Below, one piece after another: positions 8,545 through 17,944 of a stretch of DNA of 64,000 nt. The first letter of the stretch is position 1. Each line of letters starts with the position of its first letter. The notes under the pieces are model-generated. The model saw only the letters and a program-made list of their open reading frames with translations, did no database searches and had not been told where the DNA came from. The stretch lies in assembly GCF_049933045.1 (NCBI RefSeq), contig NZ_CP187926.1, positions 372,001-436,000 of the forward strand, given 5' to 3'. Both the position numbers and the translations under genes were made by a program. Source of the stretch: Pseudocolwellia sp049933045. Lineage in GTDB: Bacteria > Pseudomonadota > Gammaproteobacteria > Enterobacterales > Alteromonadaceae.

Positions 8545-9777
8545 TTACAGGACTTTACGCGGTGGCAAAGTGACATTTGAAAATAACAATCCAGCCACTA
8601 ATGACATGAAAATTAGAAAGGTTTGTGAGCCAAGATCGCTAGCGTTGATCATGTTTTGTCCTGAAACAGCACTATTTAATCCGATATAAACTTTGCTTCC
8701 AGGTACTAGAACAACTAAGCCTAATAATTTAACGATACTCGAAGGTAAGTTCATTATTTTAGAAAACATGTTGCTGTATAAACCTAATGCAAAAGCTCCC
8801 ACGAAAGCGCTCAAAGGACCACCTAAATATAAAGCACTCCAAATACTTGCTCCATAAGCCACATAACCTGAAGCCATGCCCCAAGGTGCATCTTTTAATC
8901 TTACTTTAAATTGTATAACTAAGCTGATTGATAAAACTGTTACAGCAAGCCATGCAGTCCAATCAGGAATAAAGGTTGATGGTACTATATCGACTTCGCC
9001 CCAAAGTAATCGACCTATGGCTAAACCGAGAAAACCACCGAAGTAGAGCTTAAATAACGACATCAAAGCATCCATTATTCGTGCTGTACCAGAGATTAAA
9101 TTTCTAGAAGCTAATTCAGATAAACCTAAAGTGAGTGCTAAACCTGGAATAAAGGAAATAATACTCGAGAGAATAACGACGGGAGTATTCAAGCTTGGAT
9201 CAATTAAGGTAGCGGCAGAAGCAAGTACGGCAACAATAAGTGCCGTTATTGGCTCTAACATTTCAGTTACGCGTCGAGAATAACCACTCCAAAATACAAA
9301 TAAATAAACAACAACACCTAACAGTGCTGACCAAAAAACATCATTCCAACTGGTGTGCATCAACATAGCGAATGCACCACTAGAGCCAACGAAGGCAAGT
9401 AGTGTTAATAGCTGTCCGTAGGGATTGGGCTTATTTTCTATTTCGTCTAAACGGTCTATAGCGTCTGAAAGAGTACGTTGACCTGAGCTTAACTCGTCAA
9501 CTAGCTCATCAGTTCTCGCTAATGATCCTAAATCTAAATCGCCAGGATCTACACGAATAACATGCGCGTATTCTTGTTCATCATCTGTTTCAGATAACAC
9601 AAACGTTAAAGACGTAGGCGTAATTAAAAAACAAGAATCTAAGTTTAAGGAAAGTGAGACATTATGCAGGTGAGCTTCAAGACGATAAGCTGGTGTCCCA
9701 AACTTATGCAGCGCTTTTCCTAACTTTATGATAAAGCGTCTTTTATCTTCGAAGTCTAAACCTTTTTCCATTAACAT
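8545..9777 (-). CDS. ThrE-family threonine/serine exporter-like protein
   Basis: 410-aa membrane protein with the ThrE (DUF1212) architecture: a cytoplasmic N-terminal domain (about 1-125, containing the family-like GTPAYRLE and LDSCFLITPTSLTF segments) followed by about ten transmembrane helices that combine the ThrE and the DUF3815-type halves in one chain. Family members export threonine and serine; the actual substrate here is unknown. It precedes the M13 peptidase gene in the same direction (about 200 bases), which could link peptide breakdown and amino acid efflux, but that is inference. An in-frame Met two codons in is an alternative start. Confidence 0.82.
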   Translation of the reverse strand: MLMEKGLDFEDKRRFIIKLGKALHKFGTPAYRLEAHLHNVSLSLNLDSCFLITPTSLTFVLSETDDEQEYAHVIRVDPGDLDLGSLARTDELVDELSSGQRTLSDAIDRLDEIENKPNPYGQLLTLLAFVGSSGAFAMLMHTSWNDVFWSALLGVVVYLFVFWSGYSRRVTEMLEPITALIVAVLASAATLIDPSLNTPVVILSSIISFIPGLALTLGLSELASRNLISGTARIMDALMSLFKLYFGGFLGLAIGRLLWGEVDIVPSTFIPDWTAWLAVTVLSISLVIQFKVRLKDAPWGMASGYVAYGASIWSALYLGGPLSAFVGAFALGLYSNMFSKIMNLPSSIVKLLGLVVLVPGSKVYIGLNSAVSGQNMINASDLGSQTFLIFMSLVAGLLFSNVTLPPRKVL

Positions 9778-10313
9778 ATATTCCTAATTATTTAATAGCT
9801 TATTTTAGTGGAATTGTGTGAAGATGTATTGAATTATTTATTAAAAACAAGGCTGAAATAGCAAGTTTTTCAAGTATGTTTTACTGTAACTTATTTGTAT
9901 TTATACCGAGTATAGTGATTGAGAGCAGATACTCCTGATCAAATAACTAAAACAGGATAAAAAATCAATTTGATACAGACTGATATCCTTCAAAAGTAAT
10001 CTAAACCTTAACTTTAGAACCTTAGCTTAAAAGAATTAACTTCTAGCCTTTATTTCAAAGAAATTGACTCGTTGCGGATTTTATAGCTATCTGAATATGG
10101 ATGAGTACTTAGGTTTTGTTTAATGTAAGGTTTGGTATGTAGGGTTTGGATTGAAACGCTGTTGTTTATTAGGCTTTATTTACAAAGTATTACTTTCGAA
10201 GATATTGTTTTGAGAGATATTGCTTTGGAAGGTTCAGGTTTTAAAAGTATAAACTTAAAAAACTAACAGTCATTTAACATTTTATAATTTCTAACTATTA
10301 CAAGGATATAGTC
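9778..10313. other. Gene-free stretch before a small membrane-protein gene
   Basis: AT-rich, with no convincing ORF, RNA or repeat seen. It must hold the divergent promoters for the ThrE-like gene and the 57-aa gene. Confidence 0.5.
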
Positions 10314-10487
10314 ATGGCATTACTGATTATTTTAGCCGTTATTTTTGCTGTTGTTGGTTTAATGGTGGTTTTAGGTGAACGCTTTGGTAAACCTATGGAG
10401 CAAAAACAACAAGCGAAGCTATCTAAAATAGCGGGTATCGCTTGTTTTATCTTAATCATTTCTTTAATTGTGAAACAAATGCTCTAA
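10314..10487 (+). CDS. Small hypothetical membrane protein, 57 aa
   Basis: Short gene starting ATG at 10314 with an AAGGATA ribosome site about 7 bases upstream. The product starts MALLIILAVIFAVVGLMVVL, has a charged middle (ERFGKPMEQKQQAKLSK) and ends in a second hydrophobic stretch (IAGIACFILIISLIVKQML): two transmembrane helices joined by a short polar loop. No family recognised. It converges with the NRDE gene, leaving only 18 bases between the stops. Confidence 0.7.
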   Translation: MALLIILAVIFAVVGLMVVLGERFGKPMEQKQQAKLSKIAGIACFILIISLIVKQML

Positions 10488-10505
10488 AAGTCAAAAATGC
10501 AGTGG

Positions 10506-11297
10506 TTAGGCATTAAACACTTCATCTAGCGTCATTTTTTGATTACTGAGTATTTCACCTGAAGGGGCATAAGTACGTTCTATAATATCAACGACATTGT
10601 TTATGTCTTTAGTGATAATAATTGTTGAGCGTGTGCCATAGTCAGGTGATGTTATAAATATAGAACTCAGTAGAGCTTCTCGCTCTATAGGTAAGCCTGT
10701 TTTAGGTAAAGTGTCTGTTGAAGCTTGTGTTGTATCCGTCATTAAATCTAATAAAAGATCCATATCAAGCTGGCTTTCATGTTTTTTATCAGTCACTAAG
10801 TCTTTTAGTTTTTGTTGACCACGTTTCATTTTAGGCCAACTATCGGCTATAGCGCCATTACAAACACTAAAAACGCCATCTTCCATAAGATGTTCTTCTT
10901 GGTTAACACTATCAAAGCCGTAGAGCTTGTCTAAACTTCCGTAGATTAAATTGAAACCATTGTAGCTTTGACTATTCTGGGTGAGATGACTTCTTATTTT
11001 TTGGTGATCAACAGCAATATTATCAGGGGCTAGGGCTTTAAGTACCAAATCACCACGTGATGTTTTTGTATTATCAATTAAATGCGGTTGTCTGAAATTA
11101 GTTAATGCTGAAAAATGTTCAGACTTAGTTAAGCCTAACCAAGTTCCGCCTGCTTGTAAGTCTTTACCTGCTAATATATCGCTTTCAACCCATAGGTGGA
11201 GGTTTTGTGTAGGTCTCTGATGAAACTCATCTCGATTTGCACAGATAATAACAGGGAACTTTGGATGTTGCTTTAGGGCGATAAATAGAATGCACAT
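10506..11297 (-). CDS. NRDE (TANGO2-like) family protein
   Basis: 263-aa soluble protein with the defining N-terminal Asn-Arg-Asp-Glu motif (ICANRDEFHQRPT, about residues 18-30) and a cysteine at position 2 (MCILFIALK), as in the NRDE/TANGO2 family, which has an Ntn-hydrolase-like look. Other family-like segments are AGKDLQAGGTWLG near 43 and YGTRSTIIIT near 220. Biochemical role is not established; the eukaryotic relative is tied to haem and lipid homeostasis. Appears monocistronic. Confidence 0.85.
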   Translation of the reverse strand: MCILFIALKQHPKFPVIICANRDEFHQRPTQNLHLWVESDILAGKDLQAGGTWLGLTKSEHFSALTNFRQPHLIDNTKTSRGDLVLKALAPDNIAVDHQKIRSHLTQNSQSYNGFNLIYGSLDKLYGFDSVNQEEHLMEDGVFSVCNGAIADSWPKMKRGQQKLKDLVTDKKHESQLDMDLLLDLMTDTTQASTDTLPKTGLPIEREALLSSIFITSPDYGTRSTIIITKDINNVVDIIERTYAPSGEILSNQKMTLDEVFNA

Positions 11298-11507
11298 AGG
11301 TAATTTAAGACTTCGTTTTAGCTGAGAATATAGGAATAGGAACTAACTTTTGATTATATTATTTCACTTAATTAAATCGAAAGTGAATAAACTATAATTG
11401 TTTAATAAAATATAGATAGTGTTACTAAGTGTTAGATGTGTTTAAAAGCATTGCTCTATGCTTTAAACTTAATAGTATTAAAGTGAGCCTGATGAAACAA
11501 GGTGTTT

Positions 11508-12287
11508 ATGTTCGAATTACCTAATATAAGTAATATAAATTTAAAAGATAAAGTCTCTGAAAGTGAGTGGAATACGCGAGTCGATTTAGCCGCTTGTTAT
11601 CGCTTAGTGGCTTTACATGGCTGGGATGATTTAATTTATACCCATATTTCAGCTCGTATTCCAGACACGAACTATTATTTAATTAACGCCTTTGGACTTA
11701 CTTTTAAAGAAGTTACTGCATCTAACCTCGTTAAAATTGATATTGACGGTAATATTATTGATGCAGAATGTCCTTTTGAGATAAACCCTGCAGGTTTTAC
11801 TATTCATAGTGCAATACATGCAGCACGACATGATGCTATGTGTGTTTTACATCTTCACACTAATGCAACTATAGCGGTTGCGAGTGTAGAAGACGGGCTT
11901 TTGCCTTTAAGCCAATATGCGATGTTTGCGCTTGCCTCGCTAAGCTATCACGATTATGAAGGCTTAGCGGTTAATCCTGCAGAGAAAGTCAAATTACAAA
12001 ACAACTTAGCTGATACCAATTTTATGCTGCTAAGAAATCATGGTGCGTTAACTGTAGGTAAAACCATAGGTGATGCATTTATGCATATGTACGATTTAGC
12101 ACGTGCATGCGAAATTCAAGTGCAAATAATGTCTACGGGTATGAAACCTAATATTGTTGATCAAAGCATTATTGATGGCATTAAAGCACAAGCAAATATA
12201 GTACATACTGGATTAACAGGTGGTCAAAAAGCTTGGCCTGCTATGTTAAGACGTGTGTATAACGAAGATCCAAGTTTTGCTCAATAG
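11508..12287 (+). CDS. Class II aldolase/adducin-family protein
   Basis: 259-aa protein of the zinc-dependent class II aldolase/adducin fold. Visible: GWDDLIYTHISARIP near residue 40, the HLHT pair typical of the metal site (about 121-124), and LLRNHGALTVG with the third histidine near 177. I chose ATG 11508, which has AAGG five bases upstream, over the in-frame GTG at 11502. Family members cleave or epimerise sugar phosphates or act on keto sugar acids; no phosphate-specific signature can be assigned. It leads an apparent operon with the enolase-superfamily gene (61 bases) and the Rdx gene (15 bases). Confidence 0.85.
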   Translation: MFELPNISNINLKDKVSESEWNTRVDLAACYRLVALHGWDDLIYTHISARIPDTNYYLINAFGLTFKEVTASNLVKIDIDGNIIDAECPFEINPAGFTIHSAIHAARHDAMCVLHLHTNATIAVASVEDGLLPLSQYAMFALASLSYHDYEGLAVNPAEKVKLQNNLADTNFMLLRNHGALTVGKTIGDAFMHMYDLARACEIQVQIMSTGMKPNIVDQSIIDGIKAQANIVHTGLTGGQKAWPAMLRRVYNEDPSFAQ

Positions 12288-12348
12288 TATTTTGAGACCA
12301 CAAACTCATTTACTTATTTTTTAAACAGCTTTTTATATAGAGAACTCC

Positions 12349-13524
12349 ATGAAAGTAACTCACGTTGAAATTTTTGATATTCATTGTCCAGAACGTCCAC
12401 CTTGGAACCCTATTTTTATTCGAGTACATACTGATGAAGGTATTTCAGGTGTTGGTGAAGCAGGTTTAGCTTATGACTGGGGACACAGTGCTGCAGCCGC
12501 TATGATCAAAGAAATAGTCGAAGCTGTTTTAATTGGTTATGACCCGTTTCAAACTGAAAAACTTTGGTCACGCATGTTACGTGAAAGCTTTTGGGGCTTA
12601 GGCGGCGGACCTGTACTTTATTCTGCGATGAGCGCTATTGATACCGCGCTTTGGGATATAAAAGGTAAAGCCTTAGGTGTTCCAGTTTATCAATTACTAG
12701 GTGGTAAAGTGAATGATGAACTACGTACTTATGCCAGTCAATTACAGTTCGACTGGGATACTGAAATTACCAAGTTAACTCAACCTGAGCAATACGCTGA
12801 AGCAGCTTTAAAAGCGGTTGCTGAAGGTTATGATGCAGTTAAAGTTGATCCTATTGTTTATGATGCAAATGGTGAGTCGTCATTTGATCGCACTAAACTC
12901 TTTACTCAACCACAAATGCGTTTATTCGGAAATCGTTTAAGAGCTATTCGTGACGCTGTTGGACCAGATGTTGATATTATTTTTGAATCTCATTCATTAA
13001 TGGGCGCAGCTTCTGCTATCCAAATGGGTGAAGTTATCGAAGAAGTTGGCTGTATGATGTACGAAGAGCCAGTAAACTACTTAAACTCTGCGGTACATAA
13101 AAAAGTCGCTGAAAATGTGAAAGTGCCTATTGCTGGCGGTGAACGTTTGTATCATCGTTGGGATGTACGTCCGTATTTTGAAGACCAAAGTATTGATGTT
13201 TTACAGCCAGATGTTGGTTTATGTGGTGGTTTTACTGAAGCTAAAAAAGTGTGTGACTATGCTGATGTTTATGATATTCGCATTCAAGCCCATGTATGTG
13301 GTGGTCCTGTAGCAACAGCTGCGTCTTTGCATTTAGAAACAGCGATACCTAACTTTTTAATTCATGAACATCACACTTATGCGACTAAAGCGTGGAACCG
13401 TGAATTATGTATTCAAGACCCACAACCTAAAAACGGTATGTTCAAAGTTTCTGAAACACCAGGTCTTGGTATTGAATTGAACGATGACATTGTGAAACGT
13501 TCTCCACATGTGATCGTTAAGTAA
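12349..13524 (+). CDS. Enolase-superfamily (mandelate racemase type) sugar-acid dehydratase-like enzyme
   Basis: 391-aa enzyme with the N-terminal capping domain (1-120) and C-terminal barrel of the mandelate racemase/muconate lactonizing group. Candidate metal ligands are E213 (FESH), E239/E240 (YEEP) and E265 (GGER); H215 and H315 (QAHVCGG) are placed like the catalytic histidines of galactonate/mannonate-type dehydratases, where the first ligand is more often Asp (D-x-H). The capping-domain signature VYQLLGGK is clear. Probable role: dehydration of an aldonic acid to a 2-keto-3-deoxy acid. Substrate cannot be named from sequence. Central gene of the putative sugar-acid cluster. Confidence 0.85.
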   Translation: MKVTHVEIFDIHCPERPPWNPIFIRVHTDEGISGVGEAGLAYDWGHSAAAAMIKEIVEAVLIGYDPFQTEKLWSRMLRESFWGLGGGPVLYSAMSAIDTALWDIKGKALGVPVYQLLGGKVNDELRTYASQLQFDWDTEITKLTQPEQYAEAALKAVAEGYDAVKVDPIVYDANGESSFDRTKLFTQPQMRLFGNRLRAIRDAVGPDVDIIFESHSLMGAASAIQMGEVIEEVGCMMYEEPVNYLNSAVHKKVAENVKVPIAGGERLYHRWDVRPYFEDQSIDVLQPDVGLCGGFTEAKKVCDYADVYDIRIQAHVCGGPVATAASLHLETAIPNFLIHEHHTYATKAWNRELCIQDPQPKNGMFKVSETPGLGIELNDDIVKRSPHVIVK

Positions 13525-13539
13525 TCGAGAGTCATTATT

Positions 13540-13824
13540 ATGAATAAAGTTGATATTAAGTTTTGTTCTAAATGTAAATGGTTAGCGCGATCTGCTTGGA
13601 TGGCTCAAGAGTTATTAACTACCTTTGAGAGCGAAATTGATGAGCTATCTTTGTTACCAGGTACTGGAGGCATATTTGAAATATATGCTAATGGTACGCT
13701 TATTTGGTCGCGTAAAGATATGGGGCGATTTCCTGAAATTACCGAATTAAAAACTTTAGTGAGAGATACCATAGCGCCAGATAAAGATTTAGGCTGTATT
13801 GATCGGAAAAAGAATAACAGTTAG
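13540..13824 (+). CDS. SelT/SelW/SelH (Rdx) family thioredoxin-like protein
   Basis: 94-aa selenoprotein W-like protein in which the redox motif is CSKC (C9, C12), the cysteine form of CxxU. The family hallmark GTGG-F-I-G-LIW (PGTGGIFEIYANGTLIW) is present. Rdx proteins are presumed glutathione- or thioredoxin-linked oxidoreductases of unknown substrate. It starts 15 bases after the dehydratase gene and is probably translated from the same mRNA, an unexpected companion for a sugar-acid pathway. Confidence 0.85.
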   Translation: MNKVDIKFCSKCKWLARSAWMAQELLTTFESEIDELSLLPGTGGIFEIYANGTLIWSRKDMGRFPEITELKTLVRDTIAPDKDLGCIDRKKNNS

Positions 13825-13830
13825 TTTAAG

Positions 13831-13940
13831 CGAGGGATAACTCATTATCTCTCGTTCATACTTGTTAGTTTTTGATAAATACAAAATCTGATATCACAAG
13901 AAGTTAAGTATGCTTAGTTGTAAGCTCTTAACTTCTTTTT
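13831..13940 (+). terminator. Terminator region of the aldolase-dehydratase-Rdx operon
   Basis: Two hairpins follow the Rdx stop: CGAGGGATAA/TTATCTCTCG (13831-13854) and AAGAAGTTAAG/CTTAACTTCTT (13898-13937) with a T-tract. The second is the better terminator. Confidence 0.65.
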
Positions 13941-13979
13941 CTTCTATATTGAGGTTTTATCGCTAGCTATTTTGCTGTT

Positions 13980-14876
13980 CTAAAACTTATACCAGTGCTT
14001 TGTGTTTTCTAGGCAAAGTTGTGTAAGTTGTTTTTGATTATAAGTAGCTAGACGTGAATGGTATTGCCAAACCTTTAGATAATCTTTACTGAATAAACAC
14101 AGCGGAAAATTGCTCGCAAGCATAACTCTATTAATACCAAAAGCCTGAATACAATGAGCGATAATGTCATCGCACCAAACAGAGCTATAATTTCTGTCTT
14201 CCATTTCCCAACCTGAACATTTAATTGCGCAATGCTCAAATTGACTGAGTGTTTTTAAGCCATTTAGCCAATGATCAAGTTCACTACTTTGCACTGCAAT
14301 ATTATTGCTATGATCTTTTATAAAGTAGGGCGGTGATCCTGCATGATTAATAATAATGGTGAGTTCAGGTAGGTGTTTTAAAATATCAGTTAAAATCTGA
14401 ATCGCTTTTAGATCAGATAAAGGCATTTGTAAGTCAAAACTTAATTGATTATCAGCTAAAAGTTTTAAATTATTGAAAGTGTTTTTATGACTTAAAATAT
14501 CGCATGCTGAATCGTCTAAAATATGTCGACAGCCAACGACACTTTTATAATCTATTAGCGTATTTATTTGTTTTATAAAGTCGTTTGCTGGCGCTGTTAA
14601 GTCTATACAAGCTACTGAGCGGAAGTCATTTTTACAGCTAGCCTCTAACCATTGAATCTCTCGCCAAGGCGACTCATTATCAAAGCCTGCTTCAATATGT
14701 ACAAAGCCTGTGAGTTCAAGCGCTTTGGTCTGAGTTGATAGGTTAATGTCAGTTTCAGAAAATTTGTTATTGATAACTTCTTTATCTGACCAGAAAGGCG
14801 GGTTTTCAGGCTTTAGCCATTGGTACTCGCCAAGTGATAAATCAAATAAATGAATATGTGGATCAATAATCTTCAT
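13980..14876 (-). CDS. Amidohydrolase family protein (fuconolactonase-like)
   Basis: 298-aa metal-dependent hydrolase of the Amidohydro_2 group. It opens MKIIDPHIHLFD, with the H7-x-H9 metal motif at the end of strand 1; GFVHIEAGF near residue 58, IINHAG near 174 and LASNFP near 253 correspond to the other conserved strand ends of the barrel. In sugar oxidation pathways such proteins hydrolyse sugar lactones. It sits immediately downstream of an SDR gene (44-base gap, same strand), supporting a dehydrogenase-lactonase pair. Some relatives act on other lactones or decarboxylate, so substrate is open. Confidence 0.82.
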   Translation of the reverse strand: MKIIDPHIHLFDLSLGEYQWLKPENPPFWSDKEVINNKFSETDINLSTQTKALELTGFVHIEAGFDNESPWREIQWLEASCKNDFRSVACIDLTAPANDFIKQINTLIDYKSVVGCRHILDDSACDILSHKNTFNNLKLLADNQLSFDLQMPLSDLKAIQILTDILKHLPELTIIINHAGSPPYFIKDHSNNIAVQSSELDHWLNGLKTLSQFEHCAIKCSGWEMEDRNYSSVWCDDIIAHCIQAFGINRVMLASNFPLCLFSKDYLKVWQYHSRLATYNQKQLTQLCLENTKHWYKF

Positions 14877-14920
14877 GCTAAAACCTTAACTTACTGCAAC
14901 GTTACTTATCTACGAATCTA

Positions 14921-15646
14921 CTATTGTGTGGTATATCCACCATCAATTACCTGCAAGCTGCCAGTGATGAACGTTGATTTATCAGACGCCAAAAATAGTA
15001 CGAGTTCAGCGACTTCTTCAGGCTGCCCCAATCTTCCTAAAGGCTGTAAACCTGCTTCTTCTTGATGAATTTGTGCTTTATCTGCACCAGAGCGCTCGCA
15101 ATATTTATTTATAGCTTGATGATAAAGAGGTGTTTCAATCGTGCCAGGGCAAACTGCATTTGAGCGTATGTTATAACTTGCGTAATCAAGCGCTGTAGTT
15201 TTGGCGATAGAGGCTAATGCTGCTTTACTCATGTTGTAGGCAAATGAGTTTTGCTTAGCTATTAACGCTTGATCAGACGCCATAATAATAATTGAGCCCG
15301 CATTATTTGCTTTCATTGACGGTAATACGGCTTTTACTGCGGCATAAGCGCCTTTAACGTTAATGTTAAATACCCGTTCGAAATCAGCTTCTGAGGTGTT
15401 TTCAATCGTACCTGAAAAATGAATGCCTGCATTAGATACCAGCACATCTATCGTATATTGAGTACTTATTTCATTTACGATTTGGCTTACTGCGTCCACA
15501 CTTGTGATGTCGCATGCTTTAAATATTCCAGCGTCTGACGGTGTAATATCTAAGTTAAATACTCGGTAATTATTTTCCAAAAATAGCTTAACAATACTTA
15601 AACCTATACCTGAACTACCGCCTGTAATTATGCATGTTTTTTTCAT
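14921..15646 (-). CDS. Short-chain dehydrogenase/reductase (SDR)
   Basis: 241-aa classical SDR. The nucleotide-binding motif TGGSSGIG is at residues 8-15, SNAG near 71-74, the catalytic serine near 124, and the Y137-x-x-x-K141 dyad (YNMSK) is intact. The acidic residue in NLDIT (about 31-35) suggests NAD preference. Likely oxidises a sugar or polyol whose lactone is opened by the downstream amidohydrolase. Start chosen at MKKTCIITGG; the ORF is complete. Confidence 0.9.
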   Translation of the reverse strand: MKKTCIITGGSSGIGLSIVKLFLENNYRVFNLDITPSDAGIFKACDITSVDAVSQIVNEISTQYTIDVLVSNAGIHFSGTIENTSEADFERVFNINVKGAYAAVKAVLPSMKANNAGSIIIMASDQALIAKQNSFAYNMSKAALASIAKTTALDYASYNIRSNAVCPGTIETPLYHQAINKYCERSGADKAQIHQEEAGLQPLGRLGQPEEVAELVLFLASDKSTFITGSLQVIDGGYTTQ

Positions 15647-15726
15647 GAGAAAAGTCTTTTGAAGAAGTGAAAATCTTAGGTTTATAATAACGTTATCAGC
15701 TATGAACTACTATCAAGAGTATAAAA

Positions 15727-15760
15727 AAAGCCAACAATTTATATAAACTGTTGGCTTTGA
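15727..15760 (-). terminator. Terminator of the M20 peptidase gene
   Basis: AAAGCCAACAATTT pairs with AAACTGTTGGCTTT; on the minus strand it is followed by a T-tract. Confidence 0.75.
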
Positions 15761-15812
15761 TGTTTTCAGCTAAGTATCAGGCGTTAATAATACCTGTTTA
15801 TTTAAGACTTAA

Positions 15813-17318
15813 TTATTTAGCTAACTCTATAAATGCTGCTGTGTACATTTTCAAATTCAGTGTGAATTGTTCGATAGTAATAAACTCACTTTCAGTATGA
15901 CCTGTGTATTCAGTGTTTGGCATTGAAGGTCCAAAGCTTACAGCGTGAGGGAACATTCTTGAATTAGTACCACCACCAATCGAAATAGGCTGAGCATTTT
16001 TAACACCAGTATAGTGTGAAAAAATTGATAATAACGTTTCAACTTGAGGTGCATCATCTTGTACCCAAGGTTCTTTAACTACAGTGCCTAAGTCGGTAAC
16101 AGGAAATTGGTTAGCGCTAGACCAATCAGTTACTGCTTTTGTTATTTGCGCTTTAAGTATTGCCGTGTCTTTGCCTCGAGGACGTCGAATATTGATATTA
16201 AGTTGCATACCATTATCTAGCTGCTTTAATACCGTTGGAGATAAAGTTAGTGGTCCCATAAAGTCATCTTTAAAGGCTAACTCTCCAAATTTGTCTGCGT
16301 ATAAACCTGTACCGATATTATCGTTAATAAAGTTTACTAGCGCGCCACTTGTATTTGCTGGCCAGCGTTTAAAAGAGATCAAATCTGCAAGATAAGTAAT
16401 CGCATTTACACCGTCTTCAGGTTTTGACGAATGAGCTGACTTACCTAAAGCTTTAATGGTTAATACACGATCTGTTAGATCAAAATCAAAACCGATATTT
16501 TTATAAGCTTTTGCTTTGTTGATAAGTTGTTGAAGTAGTTCAACATCTGCATTTTCGATAATAGCTATAGCATCTTCAGGTATTTGACTACCAAAAAATC
16601 CACCTGTGAATGATGCTAAGTAAGCTTGTTGAGTGCTCACTGTTTTGTTAGAGAAAGTTACACTTATTGTTCCATAACCTTTTTCTGCCGTTACTACTGG
16701 ATATTCTGCATCAATGGTAATGTTCATTTGAGGCAAGTCGTGAGTTTTTATGTATTCTTCTAATGGCGCCCAATCTGACTCTTCTGCCATGTAAATGTAT
16801 AGCTCTAAACGCTTATCTAATTGTATGTTTTTATCTTTAATTGCTTTCATTGCATACAAAGCTGTAGAGATAGGACCTTTATCATCTTCTGTACCGCGAC
16901 CAATTATAGTCCCAGGTTTTGATGTTAGATCTAATGTATATGGAGATTGTTTCCATTTGGTTTTATTAGCAGGTTGTACATCACCATGAGTAATGATCCC
17001 AACGCGGTCTTTTGACTCACCTAAGCCGATAATTACTACAAAGCCATCGTCTTTAAAATCAAGACCAAGAGCTGCAGCTTGTTTTTTTAATTCTTGTTTA
17101 AATGCAATATGAACAGGATTTTCTGGTGAAGAAACACCTTCTACAGCAACGGTATTATGTTTTACCAGTTGAGCCAGGCTGTTTATCATGTCTTCTTTGT
17201 AGGTTTCTACTGCGTAAGTTGCTGTTTCATCAGCTAATGTACTTACTTTCATTGCGCTTACTGAGGTAGAGAAAATAAATGGTACTAAAAGTGTTAATAA
17301 ACTGAGTTTCTTAATCAC
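15813..17318 (-). CDS. Secreted M20-family dipeptidase
   Basis: 501-aa zinc peptidase with a Sec signal peptide (MIKKLSLLTLLVPFIFSTSVSA, then cleavage). M20 metal motifs are visible: GDVQPA (about 110; GHxD-like with His replaced in register by HGDVQP), GRGTEDDKGP near 139-148, AEESDW near 174 and TIDAEYPV near 198, plus the C-terminal histidine region near YTGHTESEF. The pattern is that of PepV/carnosinase-like dipeptidases. Likely degrades dipeptides in the periplasm. It is monocistronic with its own terminator. Confidence 0.88.
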   Translation of the reverse strand: MIKKLSLLTLLVPFIFSTSVSAMKVSTLADETATYAVETYKEDMINSLAQLVKHNTVAVEGVSSPENPVHIAFKQELKKQAAALGLDFKDDGFVVIIGLGESKDRVGIITHGDVQPANKTKWKQSPYTLDLTSKPGTIIGRGTEDDKGPISTALYAMKAIKDKNIQLDKRLELYIYMAEESDWAPLEEYIKTHDLPQMNITIDAEYPVVTAEKGYGTISVTFSNKTVSTQQAYLASFTGGFFGSQIPEDAIAIIENADVELLQQLINKAKAYKNIGFDFDLTDRVLTIKALGKSAHSSKPEDGVNAITYLADLISFKRWPANTSGALVNFINDNIGTGLYADKFGELAFKDDFMGPLTLSPTVLKQLDNGMQLNINIRRPRGKDTAILKAQITKAVTDWSSANQFPVTDLGTVVKEPWVQDDAPQVETLLSIFSHYTGVKNAQPISIGGGTNSRMFPHAVSFGPSMPNTEYTGHTESEFITIEQFTLNLKMYTAAFIELAK

Positions 17319-17527
17319 AAGTTGTCCTTAAAGGTAATTTAATGTGGTGGATCTAACGTTATTATAACGAATAAATAGATAAGCTCACTGTACAGATACG
17401 TTTTAATCAACCTATACAGCTTTTTATGTTCGAAGAAGATGTTAAAAAAATCATGAAAACGTCCCCGTTTAGCTTGTTTTAAGGTAAAGTACGCGCTTAT
17501 TTATGAAATTTATTATTTAGGTAAGTT

Positions 17528-17872
17528 ATGACGTTAACACAACTTTTAGCAGTAATAGTAAAAGAACCACAAACTGTTTCTTTTGATGATGTGATCAGTA
17601 CTATTAATGAAAATTATCAATATACACCAACAACTTTTAGTAATGGCGAAGTGGTTAATGAATCAGGAACTAACGAAGGTTCATGTAAGATTTTTGCTTT
17701 TGCTCAATTAAATGAATTATCGGTAGCGCAAACGTTAGCCTGTTTCGGTAAATATTACCGTGAAGATGTATTAGCGCATCCTGAAGGCAACGACCATGGA
17801 AATATTCGTAACTTTATAGTGTCTGGTTGGGAAGGTGTTAAATTTTCTGGTGAGGTCTTAGTTAAGGCTTAA
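17528..17872 (+). CDS. HopJ type III effector domain protein
   Basis: 114-aa protein matching the HopJ family throughout: VSFDDVISTINENYQYTPTTFSNG, then NEGSCKIFAFAQLN, LACFGKYYREDVLAHPEGNDHGNIRNFI. Although named after a Pseudomonas syringae effector, the domain is common in free-living gammaproteobacteria that lack type III secretion, and no such genes lie nearby; a housekeeping role is more likely. It converges with the FapA-like gene. Confidence 0.85.
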   Translation: MTLTQLLAVIVKEPQTVSFDDVISTINENYQYTPTTFSNGEVVNESGTNEGSCKIFAFAQLNELSVAQTLACFGKYYREDVLAHPEGNDHGNIRNFIVSGWEGVKFSGEVLVKA

Positions 17873-17944
17873 GTGATGGTATTCAAGTGATGCAGAATGA
17901 GTGATTCAGCACCATTGATAACACATCATTTAGAAAGCGAGTTG

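Noticed and set aside
17528..17872. Type III secretion effector locus because of the HopJ name
   Set aside because: No secretion or chaperone genes nearby; the domain is common in non-pathogens.
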